Below are positions 1 to 11,100 of a stretch of DNA of 64,000 bases, in pieces. Source of the stretch: Heterocephalus glaber (taxonomy: Eukaryota; Chordata; Mammalia; Rodentia; Bathyergidae). The stretch's first letter is position 1; the number at the start of each line of letters is the position of its first letter. The translations under genes were made by a program, and so were the position numbers. The notes under the pieces are model-generated. The model had not been told where the DNA came from. It did not search any database and saw nothing but the letters and a program-made list of their open reading frames with translations. The stretch lies in contig NW_004624747.1 of NCBI RefSeq assembly GCF_000247695.1, forward strand, positions 5,624,523-5,688,522, in the 5' to 3' direction.

Positions 1-640
1 TGTTTTATGGCCCTACATGATCTAGCTTAATGTTCTTCTTGAGCTTGAGAAGAATGTGTCCATCTGCTGTTGTTAAATGAATACATCTATAGATGTCAAT
101 TACAAACAGTTGACTGATGACACTATTGAGTTCAGTGTCCTTTTCTGACTTTCTGCCTCCTGAATTGGTTCATTTCTGACAGACTATTAAAGTCTCTGAC
201 TGTAATAGTGGAGACTGTTCAAGGATTCATTCATATGTTAGACACATATACATTAAGGACTTTTATGTCTTCTTGTAGAACTAACCTCTTTATCATTATG
301 CAGTGCTTATCCTTGTTCCTTGATAACTTTCCTCGCTCTGAAGTTGGCTCTGTCTTTTGACTAGTGTTAGCATGGTATATTGTTCTCTGTCGCTTTACTT
401 TTAATCTAAACATATATTTATATTTAAAATGAGTTTCTTGTAGACAGCACATAGCCATGTCTCATTTTAGGGGCTACTCTAACAGTTTTCACCTTTTAAT
501 TGACATTTTTAGACCACCAATGTTTAAAGCAATTATCGAGATAATTGGATTAACATCTGCCATATTTTTTCCACTGTTTTCTATTTCTTGATCTTGCTCT
601 TTGTTCCTATTTTTGTCTCCCAGTCTTTTGCCTTTTGTGT
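1..640 (-). repeat. L1 fragment (ORF2 part), antisense
   Basis: The complement resembles the C-terminal part of L1 ORF2. Signature stretches such as gactattaaagtctctgactgtaatag and gagtttcttgtagacagcacatag match L1 as remembered. It is heavily decayed with many stops. Confidence 0.75.
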
Positions 641-704
641 TTTTTATTGACAACTTTATATGAGTCTTATTTTCTTTCCTTTCTTAACCAAAAATTATAT
701 TTCC

Positions 705-755
705 ATTAGCCAGGTGTGATGGCTCACACCTGTAAACTCAGCACTCTGGGAGGTT
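705..755 (+). repeat. truncated B1-like SINE
   Basis: Only the 5' part is present (agccaggtgtgatggctcacacctgtaa...ctgggagg). Confidence 0.6.
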
Positions 756-821
756 TTTCTTCTCTCTCAACACTTTAAATACTGCACTCCATTCGCTTCT
801 TGCTTTCATAGTTTCTTACTT

Positions 822-1110
822 TCTTTTTTTTTTTTGGTACCGGGGATCGAACTCAGGTCCTTCCGCTTGCAAGGCAGGCGGTGAAACCACTGAGCTAGAT
901 CCCTGGCCCTATAGTTTCTTTTCTTTTTTTTTTTTTTTTTGGTACCGGGGATCGAACTCAGGACCTTGTGCATGTGAGGCAGGCCACGGCACCACTGAGC
1001 TAAATCCCCAGCCCCATTTTTTTTTTTTTTTTGGTACCAGGGATCAAACTCAGGTCCTTGCACTTGCTTGCAAGGCAGGCGGCCAAACCACTGAGCTAAA
1101 TCCCCGGCCC
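822..1110 (-). repeat. three consecutive antisense ID-like SINEs
   Basis: Copies at about 822-908, 923-1015 and 1017-1110 each run poly-T, ggtaccggggatcgaactc, ctgagctaaatccc. The host sequence ttgctttcatagt is duplicated at the outer ends. Confidence 0.92.
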
Positions 1111-1139
1111 TTGCTTTCATAGTGTCTAAGGAAAAGTCT

Positions 1140-2080
1140 AGTGTAATTTTTTTTTACCTATAAATGAGGTGTTTTTTCCTCTAATTCCTTTTAATATTTT
1201 TTTTGATCTTTGATTTTCTCCAGTTTGATTATGACATATGCCTAGCTATCAGGGTTTTGGTTGTTTTGTTTTTTCATATACATCTTGCTTTATGTTCTTT
1301 GAGCTTCCTAAGTTGTTTTGTTTCTGACATTATTGTGCAAAATTCTGTCATTATATCTGGTATTGCTTACATTGTTTTCCCTCTTCACTTTCATGTATTC
1401 CCATTTTGTATCTTTATACATTTTATAGTTGTCCTACAATTCCTGAATTTTCTTTTCTTTTTTTTTTTTCTCTATTTGCTCTTCTCTTTTGGAAATTTCT
1501 ATTGTTATATTACCAAGCTTGGAGATTCTTTGCTTAGCCAGCCATGTCCAGCCTACTAATGAGCCCATCAAAGGCATTCTTCATTTCTGTTGCAGTACCT
1601 TTGGTCTCTAGCACTTCTTTTTTATTATGTCTTAGAATTTCTATAACTCTCCATACAATCAGTCACTTCTTGTATGTTGTCTACTTTTTCCATTAACTCT
1701 CTTAGCATATTACGATTTCCCTTAATATCATAGGTTTAAAAAATTCTTGTTCTGTTAATTGTAACATTCCTGTCCTTTCTGGCTCTGGTTCTGATGTTTA
1801 TTCAGTATTCAAAACTGTGTTTTTGCTTTTTGCTGTGCCTTGTAACTTTTTGTTGAAAGATGGACATGATATACTTTGTAAAATGAATGATGATAAATAG
1901 GCCTTTAGTAATGCAGTGGCAAGGTGTGGGGATGAGAGAAGTGTTCTCTAGTCTGATAATTAGTCTCTGTGTCAGCCTGTGCTCCTGAACTATGAACTTC
2001 ACCAGTGCTAATGGGGCACTTGTATGTTTTTGTTTTGTTACCCCTCCCAGGATGTTTTTTTTTGGGGGGGGGGTTAAGAA
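1140..2080 (-). repeat. old L1/HAL1-like antisense relic (probable)
   Basis: This T-rich, decayed sequence has phrases such as ttagaatttctataactct and gttgaaagatggacatgat typical of antisense old L1/HAL1 tails. No intact reading frame remains. Confidence 0.45.
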
Positions 2081-2234
2081 TTAGATAGTTCCTTTTTCCC
2101 TCATAGAAAACTAGAGAGAACAGGAATTATTTCCATTCTTCTATGTTGGTTAGGTCCTAATAAAACCCCAGCATGTTGGCTCAGGCAAATTAATTTCTCC
2201 TGAGAGTAGGCTTTATTAAGAAGAGAATGTTTCA

Positions 2235-2457
2235 GGGCCGGAGGTTTGGCCCAGTGGTTCCGCTGCCTGCCTTGCAAGCACAGGGTCCTGAGTTTGATCC
2301 ACGCCCCCTCTCCCCCTACCAGAAAAACAAGAAGAGAATGTTTCTGAGTCAGGTATGGTGGCACATGCCAATAATGCCAGCACTATGGGAGGATAAGGTA
2401 GGAGAATCACAAGTTGTACCCTAACCTGGGCAACTTAGTGAGACTCTGACTCAAAAT

Positions 2458-2512
<55 letters not shown>

Positions 2513-2675
2513 TGAATGTCAGGGATGTAGCTCAGTGACAAGGCCCTGGGTTCAATCCCCAGTACCTCAAAAAAGAAAGAAAGAGGGGTGGGGATTTAGC
2601 TCAGTGGTTTTGCCACCTGCTGTGCACGTGCAAGGACCCGAGTTTGATCCCCAGTCCCCCACCCAAAAAAGAACA
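2235..2675 (+). repeat. SINE cluster: ID, B1, (AG)n, ID, ID
   Basis: ID-like at about 2235-2335, B1-like at 2349-2460, the AG microsatellite, then ID-like at 2519-2580 and 2588-2675, all in sense orientation. Confidence 0.85.
2461..2508. repeat. (AG)n microsatellite
   Basis: About 24 uninterrupted AG units at the 3' end of a B1-like SINE, probably grown from its tail. Confidence 0.97.
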
Positions 2676-2894
2676 GCATATCCTGGCATATTTCAAAATG
2701 GCTCGTTTTCTTTTCTCTCTACTGCAAGCACAAGGGCCTTTTTCACTGATATTCACTGAGAGAACATAGTATGTGTGGGAAATAACTGAGTCCCCTTGGA
2801 CTTTTAACTCTCAGACTTGTCTACATTGAATCTTCAGAAAATTGTCAATTATACTGTAGGTTTTCCTATCTTAGAAATAGTTCCTGCAGAGAAT

Positions 2895-2983
2895 TTTTTC
2901 TTTTTTCGCTGAACCGGGGATCAAATTCAGGACCTTGCGCTTGCAAGGCAGGCGCAGTGCCACTGAGCTAAATCTCTGGTCCT
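2895..2983 (-). repeat. ID-like SINE, antisense
   Basis: Reads aaccggggatcaaattcaggacc...ctgagctaaatctctggtcc. Confidence 0.88.
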
Positions 2984-3299
2984 TCCTGTGGAGATTTTTG
3001 CTCATGAGTTCCTCTCCTCTAAATTGTGATTCTCTCTGTTTACTTCTTTGACTCTCCATGTTTGAGGCAGCAGTTTGCCTGTGGCCTCACTTCTCTGACT
3101 AAAAGTTGTTGATTTTTCCATTTTATCAGCTCTTTACTTGATGGGATAGAGTGGCAGTTCCTAAACTCCTAACATGCCAGACTCAGAACTTGGAAGTTTG
3201 TTTTTCAAATCAAATTTGAAAGAAAGAAATAGGTCAATAGAAAAACTTCTTTTCTTCCTTTCTCCCTCTTTGCTTGATTGTTTGATTTTGGGGTTTTTT

Positions 3300-3545
3300 T
3301 GTTGTTGCTTTTGTTTTTTGAGACAGGGAGGGTCTCACTATGCAGTTCTGGCTGGCCTTAAATTCACTATGTAGCCCAGGCTGGCCTCAGACTCCAGCAA
3401 TCTTCCGGCCTTAGCCTCTTGAGTGGTGGGATTACAGGCATGTACCACCACACCTGGCCTATTTTTTCTTTCTTTGACCAAGGATGGAATCCAGGGCCTC
3501 ATACATGCTAGACAAGTGCTCCGCCACTAAGCTACATTTCCAGCT
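3300..3545 (-). repeat. B1-like and old ID-like SINEs, antisense
   Basis: B1 antisense at about 3310-3460 (gagacagggagggtctcac...ccaccacacctggcc), then a diverged antisense ID at 3465-3545. A weaker antisense ID relic follows at about 3815-3890. Confidence 0.85.
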
Positions 3546-3899
3546 CTCAGTAGAAAATTTTCTGTTTTGGCTGTTGTGTTTCTTCAACCTACATTGTAGG
3601 GTGTTTTGCATTTTTTTCTGCCCTTTTCCTACTTGTACTTGGCCCAAACTCTCGCTACAGGGCCTATTTTTTTTCTACCTTTAATAAATGTGAAACTTTG
3701 CCATTACTAACAAAAAATAGAAAAGAAAAGAAAATTTTTTTTTCTACTCTCTCTTCACTCCTTCTCAACTCCAACTGATAATTTCCCATGAGTCATTGAG
3801 GTACTGTTAATTTTTTCTTTCTGTCTGAGATTGAACTCAGGGTCTTGTACTGCTAAGCATTCACTTTACTACTCCACTTCACCCATAGTCCAGGTTTTT

Positions 3900-4850
3900 A
3901 GAAATCCTTTTCTTTCCATGCTTTGGTTTAAATTGTTCCATTAGTCTACCTTCAATTTGATTATTTTTTGTTGTATATTATCTTCTGTTAATCACATCCA
4001 ATGAATGTTTTTTCTAGAATTCTCACTTCTTTTTTACAATTTACACATTTCTCCCAAAATTCTGTATCTCTTCATCTATCACATCAATTTCAGTAGATTC
4101 TATAACATTTTTATCATAGTTATTTTAAATTTCTTATCTACTAATTATAATATGTGAGTTAGCTATGGATCTGTTTCTATTGACTGATTTTTCTCTTGAA
4201 TACGGGACACATTTTTTTCACATCTAGTAATTTTTTATTGCATGCTGGACAATATGGATAATACATTAAAGATACTCTGAATTCAATTCTTCCTCTGAAG
4301 AGTGTTGAGTTTTCATCTATCACAGTTGTTACTGATCATGTTGCTCTTTTAGAGACTTAGTTTTGGGGCTTATCAGAGAAAGTCTATTTTAACTTTGCCC
4401 TTGATCCTAGGAAAAATTCCTAGTCCTAGGATATAGTCTTTATTCCTAAACTATGGACTTTCTGGAGCTTCATTAGAAAGCCACATATATTCCAAACTCT
4501 GTCTGCTATGTGTAGGAAATTGTCAAAATATATCCTTAGTTCTGCTAACCTGTTGTTTCTCTCCTGGACTCTTTGGAATTTTCCCTTGTGGATGGACAGT
4601 TCAGAGATCCTCCAAGGATTAGACAGGAGCATTTATGCAGATTTTGTTCCCCTTCTGTGGCTCATTGCTTTTCAGGATTCTCCTTCAATTTCCTCCTTCT
4701 CTGGCAGCCTCAACTCTAGCCTATTACTCCTCAAGCCAATATAACTGAAGGCTATTGCTTGAGCTCTATTTGCTAGGCTGTACCCTCTGAGAAAAAAAAT
4801 GTACATATATGAGTTTTACCCAGTAGAGTTCACTTCATCCATTGGTTGAA
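3900..4850 (-). repeat. old L1/HAL1-like antisense relic (probable)
   Basis: The phrases ttattgcatgctggacaatatggataatac and cctctgaagagtgttgag are typical of an antisense old L1/HAL1 3' region. It may be continuous with the relic at 1140-2080, split by SINEs. A small antisense ID remnant lies at 4970-5030. Confidence 0.5.
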
Positions 4851-5128
4851 CATTCTTCCAAGGGCTTCTGGCTGTTCTTTAATTTCCATTGCCTTCAACA
4901 GTTTTTTGTGTTTTGTCTAATGTTAGTTCAATATAAGCTACTCTCTAAACTTATCTTTTTTTCTTTCTTTCTCCTTTTTTTTTTGGTGGTGCTAAGCAAG
5001 CACTGTACCACTGCACTTTATCCCTATCCCACTTTCCTGTGTTTCTCTAAGTCTTTGTCTCTTTGTCTTCTCTCCCTCTCTCCCACCCTCCCTCCCTCCC
5101 TTACTTCTATCTCTGTCTCTCCTTGCAG

Positions 5129-5173
5129 GGAGAACCTGGCCCCAAAGGAGACCCTGGTGAGAAGAGCCACTGG
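5129..5173 (+). CDS. EMID1: EMID1 collagen-repeat exon
   Basis: This 45-nt exon encodes 15 residues starting GEPGPKGDPGEK, classic Gly-X-Y collagen triplets, then SHW where the triple helix ends. The acceptor is ccttgcag and the donor is gtaagc. Both ends are phase 0. Confidence 0.92.
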
Positions 5174-8100
5174 GTAAGCTCTGGTCCAGCCCTGGCCTCC
5201 CCTTGTCTTCTCCAACCCTGGGTGCTCAGGAGAGAATTCTCTCACCAGTAGGCCCTGGGAGTGGGGGTGCCCCATCCACATTCCCTCTACTGCCTGGTCA
5301 CCCAGGCTGACACCTGGGCAGCTCTCTGCCTCAGTCCCTTCCCCATCCTGTCACTCCCAACTGGGCAGGACCAGCCCTATCAGCAGACCCCACTGCTCTC
5401 TCTCTGTCTTTGTCCCTGTCTCCACCTTTGCTCTGTAGCCTTTCAGGGCCAGGGTGGCTCTGTCTATTCCTGCTGGGTGGTTTGGGTTGACCCAGGCCAG
5501 ACTGCATCCCCTGCCACCATAGTACCCTCCTAGAAAGAGTTTTGGCTTCTGTTCTCCTGTCAAGGAGAAGGGAAAGCATGAAGACAGTATCAACTTGGAA
5601 TGACAGAATAGGGAACTTCAGGAAAGTGAAAGACCTAGAAACAGCGAGGTGCACAGAGGCCCTACAGCAAAAGGGACAGGGAATCTAGACACCACAATAG
5701 ACACAAGAAATCTAGGAAGCCTGGGAAGGGAGGTTTTAACACCATCATATCAGGTTTAAATGACCTGATGGCACTATACCCAAAAGATCTATGAATAACA
5801 TGAGGTCCTGGATACCATCCCACAAGTAGCAGATCTATTAGGAATGGCAAGGGAAGCCTAGAAATTGTCACATGTAAAGAAGAACTATGAAAAATGGGAT
5901 CAGGGGATCTAGATACCACTATATACAAAGGAAAGGAGAATAGGAAGGGGGGCTTAAAAATTGTCACATACACAAGAGACATAAAAAAGAATAGAGTCCT
6001 AGGTACCACACACTGAGAAATCCCATAACTCATGTGGGCTCCTAGAAACCATTATAATCATTGGAGATAATTACAGTGAATGAATTTCAGGACCTAAAAA
6101 TCTGCTCCTCCAGGAGACACATGAGGGAAGGACCAGGAGCCTAGAACAAATGTACCATGTCCCTAAGTTCTACAATACAGGGACCTGGAAACCAATGACA
6201 TAGGAGACATTTGGAAAATGGGCAGGATTAGGGCAGACCCCCACAGAAGCGATACCTTGGGTGCCCTTTTGGAGGGTGGTATCATATTCCTTCCCCCATA
6301 CCTTCCTCCCCCTGTAGTCTGGCCAGGACACCCTAACTTGCAGTCATGAGTTAGTGAGGATACGGGCAGCCCCCAGTGCCCACCCTCTCGGCTACTGATT
6401 GTGGGGTCAGTGATGGATACAGCCGTGGGAGCCCCCTATCCCGCATGAGTCCTCCCCTCATGTCTCTCCATGACTTCTGGGGCTCTGCTACCTTGCCTAG
6501 CTTCTTGCTGTCCACCTACCACCACCACTGTGGCTCCAGGGCCTCTTAAGGCTACAGCCAAAGTAGGCATGAGCTGAACTGGGGGACAGGTAGATCCCTC
6601 ACTCTCCTTTCCTAGAGACCCTCAGGCTGGGAACACATTTTCCAGCCCAGGAGAGGTGAGAGAGGCGAGGTCAAGGTAGAATTAGGCAATGCAGTTCCAT
6701 TCATGCATGGGGGGCCCTGATAAGGGGACAAAATGCCTGGGCAACCCAGACCAGGCCTTGAACACAAGATTACCCCTGGGAGAAGCCACCCAAGAAGTAG
6801 CAGGGCCCCTGTTCCTGCTTATCCTCCTTCCTGCCCTTCATCCCCCTGCACTTCTTCCCCTGCTTGCTGCCTGCTTAGGAAGGGACCTGCTGGGCTGGGA
6901 GTTGCATGAAGCTTTGAGGCTGGGGCCCAGCTCTGTTGGAGGTAGATGGGGATGGGGAAGAGGGGACCCAGTTCTGGCAAGTCTCTGAGGGCTCCTGTGT
7001 ACATTCCACTTACCATTGCCCCATTGCTGCAGCTTTTAGGCGCCCTGGCCTGGCTTGCCTGTGGCTCACCAGTGACACCCAGTGGTCACAGACTCCACTG
7101 TAGGAACTGAGTGATCGCCCTGAGCAGTCTATCTCAGTAGATTGATGCCCTTCGTTCCTTATTCAAACAAGGAAACACAGGCCCAACTCTGCAGAGAAAA
7201 TCCATGGCAAAGCCTCGACTTGGCCCAGTTGGCACTGTGAACACATATACCATGTAGACAGTCCCCATCCTTAGGGTGGTTACCATCGGATAAGGAAAGA
7301 CCTGCAGTCAGCAGCCACAGGAGTGAGGGAAATTCGGCTTTGATAGCAGACACTGTAGTCCCCTCCTGGAGGAGATGGACTAGGCACAAAAGATGCATAA
7401 GGTACAGGATGTTGACAGAGAAGTGAGAACACCATATGCAAAGACCCTGGGACAAGATAGACCCCAGGTATTTGAAAAGCTGCAAATATTTGGAGTAGCA
7501 AATATTTGGAAAGGAGAGAGACAGATCCCAAAGAGATTTTCAGGACTTAGGAGGCCATATTACGGAATTTGGATTTTGTTCTGTGGGTAGTGAGGAGTCA
7601 TGGAAGTATTCCTATGGAGGAGAGCAACTTAATTGATTTTGTTTGCAAAATAGCTCTTTAATTGCCAGGTGGAGAATGATTGAGTGAGGCGGGAAGCATA
7701 GGAGAAGCAGAAAGAGCCTTGGCAGGAAGCTGCTGTGGTCATCTTTGTGAGAGACTGGGGCCCTGGAACTGGGGGTGAGAGCAGGAGGGGCAGACTCTTG
7801 GAGCTAAGAGACTCTTGGGTGCTGCTTTGGGTGTGAAGGGGAGTGAGGAGTCAGGAAGATTGAAGATAGTTAAAAAAAAAGATTTAAGATAGTAAAAGAG
7901 AGCCACGAAAAGCAAGCACACTGAGTTTTGTCCCTGGAAAAATGGGACATGTCTGTGTTATGGCCCAGTGAGGGTCTCCAACAGGCCCTGGACCCTTAGA
8001 TCCAGAGCACAGATGCAAACCAGGCCAGAAGTATCACCAGTGCACACACCAAGCCATCCTTCTGGGAGGGGCTTTTTTTTTTTAATACTCTCCTTTTGAT

Positions 8101-11100
8101 TTTTACTTTGAGATTTTTCAAATATACCAAAATGCTTATATAATGGACATCCACCTGCCCTTCCTTTATGTCAACCAGTTAATAGTATTTTGCACATTTA
8201 CTCTTTTTCTCTTTATGTGTTTGTATATCTTTCTTTCTAATTCATCTGAAAGTAAGCTGCAAATGTCATCCACATCTTCCCTAACTTCAGCATGCATCTA
8301 AAATAATATAGATTCTCCCAAATAACTGTAATACAACTGTCATGCTAAGAAACTAACACTAGTTAAGTAACATGATGCCACTTAATGTGTAACTTACATA
8401 CCAGCTTTACCAATTGTCCCCAAAGAGTTCTTTTTATTTATCCATTTATTTTGTTTACTTTCACAGTGCTGGGGATCAAACCCAGGGCTCGTGGTAGTCA
8501 AGCACTTTACCACTGAGCTTACCCCCATCCCAAAAGCTCTTTTTTTTTTTAATTCAAATTCTGACTAAGGTTGACATGTTGCATTTGGTTGTCATGTCTC
8601 TGGTCTCTCTTAGTCGAGAACAGACTTTCTGTCCCTTTCTTCTTTTCTTGACCTTTTCTCCCCTGTACTGAAGATTAAACCCAGGACCTTCACACTGAAC
8701 TACATCACAGCTCTTCTTTCAGTTTTTTATTTTGAGACAGTGTCTCACTAAATCTCTAAATTATCCAGGCAGAGGCCCAAACTCACAATCCTTCTGACTC
8801 AGCCTTTGAGAGCACTGGGAACTATAGGTGTGCGCCACCACACCTAGCTTTGCTTCTTTGTTGTTTGGTTCGTTTGTTTGTTTGTTTGTTTTTGAGACAA
8901 GGTCTTGCTAGGTATCCAGACTTGCCTTGAACTCACTAAATAGCCTAGGCTTGCCTTCAACTTGTGGTGATCCTCCTGTCTCAACTCTCAAGTGCTGAAT
9001 ACAGGCATCCACAAGCACACCTGGCCTGACTTTGTCTCTTAGTGAATGTCTCGAGTCTAGATTTCTTCATGGTGTGATGCAGTGCAGGTTAAGTACTCGA
9101 TGGAGCATTTGTGGTGGATGTGGTGCTCTGGATTGTATCTCATCAGGATCCCAATATTCCATTGTCCATGCTGAGAATGGCTTAATGAAATTTTTGCAGG
9201 TCATCCATTTTTAGATCCTATTCCTGTGATACTTAAAGAGGGTTACATTGGCATGCAACCCATTGTGACCCTGGGAAATGGATAAAATGGCCATTTGGTG
9301 GCATGAGGATATCCCAATCTATTTGATTGTACAGGACAGCTGGATGATAAGGAACAAACACAGGAAGCAACTTGCTCATAATGGAAATGTTAGGAGGCCT
9401 CTTGGTTGATTAGATGTTTTTATGAAGAACACTACTTTAAAATGTTGGATTATAATTATACCAATGTGCATGTTAGACATCCCTTTATAGTTCAAGTAAA
9501 GGATTCCAAGAGAGAATTCTAGACATTGTCAGAACTGGAATAGTTCTCATCCTGGTCTCTGTTGAAATTGAGATACCTACATTCTGGAAATACCTTTGTT
9601 CTCAGCTAAGCAAGAGGAAGGAGTGAGGAAGCATGGAGAATGCTAAGGCTCCATGCGGGAGAAGGAAAAGACAGACAGATTGGGAGGAAATCAAGTTGAT
9701 CCCTGGCTGTTGAGGTCTCTGACAGCAGCTAGCTCTGCTTGTGAGGTGAGGAGCCTGAAAACCAGGAGGCCCTGGAGGAGGAGTTTTGAGGACCCATTGC
9801 TACATCCCTGAGAGCTGGGAGGTGTAAGCCTGAAAAGCAGAGGTGCAGACCAGTACTGCTTAGGGGATAGAACTGAGGGCAGGGCACCAAGATGTGCCAG
9901 AATATGGGCTGTTCTCATGGCCCTGGCAGGTATGAGCACTATTTTCTGGAAAGGGACTCTGGACCAGAGTCACAAGTTTTTTGGGGGGATGGGGATGTCT
10001 ATTTTGTTTCATTTTGTTTTTTGAGATAGGGTCTTGATATGTAGTTCAAGCTAGGCTCGAACTCACTGTGTAGCCCAGGATGGCCTCAAACTCTTGGCAA
10101 TCCTCCTGCCTCAACCTTCCAAGTGCTGGGATTATAGGCATGTGCCACCACACTTGGCTTAGAGCCACAGGTCTGTCAGCACTCTAAGCATCAATTCCCC
10201 AACAGCAATGTTCCTCAAACATTTTCAATTTTTATTTATATTCAATTTGGTGTGAATAGAAATATCAGCAACCAGCCTGATTTCACTGATAAGAGTTAAT
10301 TATGATGAGGCTAAATTGGTAATTTAAGACACAAAGTGAAATTAAAAAATAGGAAGTAAACAAGAGTAGACGACTGTGGTAGGAATCATACAGGTGATGC
10401 AAGAGCAGCTGGAGTTGGGCAACAGAGATGAGAGGATGGGGTGGGCTCCACGGCAGGCTCTGGGACAGCAGTTCTGCCCCTGCTGATTGGCATCCCCCTG
10501 GCCCAAAGCCAGCTGGGATCAGATGTCTTTCTGAGGGGCCTTTCAGGGATTGCTTCTGCCTGCCTTGTTCCTTTCCTGTCTTCTCCTGGTCTTGTTCTGG
10601 CTGTCCATGGGCCCTGGGCTGTGGCAGGTGGTATGGGCTTGCAGGTGCATGTCCCGGGTGGGGCATGGGCCACCAACAGGCTTTGCAGGGCCCCCTCCCC
10701 TGCCCCCATCACGGCTGCATCTGTCTCTTTCCTCCACAGGGGGAGGGGTTGCACCAACTACGCGAGGCTTTGAAGATTTTAGCTGAGAGGGTTTTAATCT
10801 TGGAAACAATGATTGGGCTCTATGGTGAGTAGAGACAGACAGACGGACAGACAGCCCAGCCCCTGCCTGCCAGCCTTCCCCAAACCCTCCTGGGGAACAA
10901 CTGGCCCAGGCCCAGTCATGAGGCTGGAGAAAGTACCTGTGCCAAGCAGGTGTGGACTGAGAGGCCAAAACCATTCATCTTTCAATGACCAGTAGTCTCC
11001 TGCACAGGTGAAGGCCCTAGAAATGCAGCCCCTACCCCAGGGGTCAGACCTGGGCCTCTAGGTATTGTGAATGACATGGTTTTTCAGGCCTGCACGGAAC

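Noticed and set aside
806..1120. Minus-strand open frame of about 104 codons
   Set aside because: It is read through three ID-like SINEs (repeated RARDLAQWF and [10 protein letters not shown] phrases), not a gene. The same phrases explain many other short frames in the window.
1203..1559. Plus-strand open frame of about 118 codons, Phe/Leu-rich
   Set aside because: It lies in T-rich decayed LINE-like sequence; the hydrophobic translation is a composition effect.
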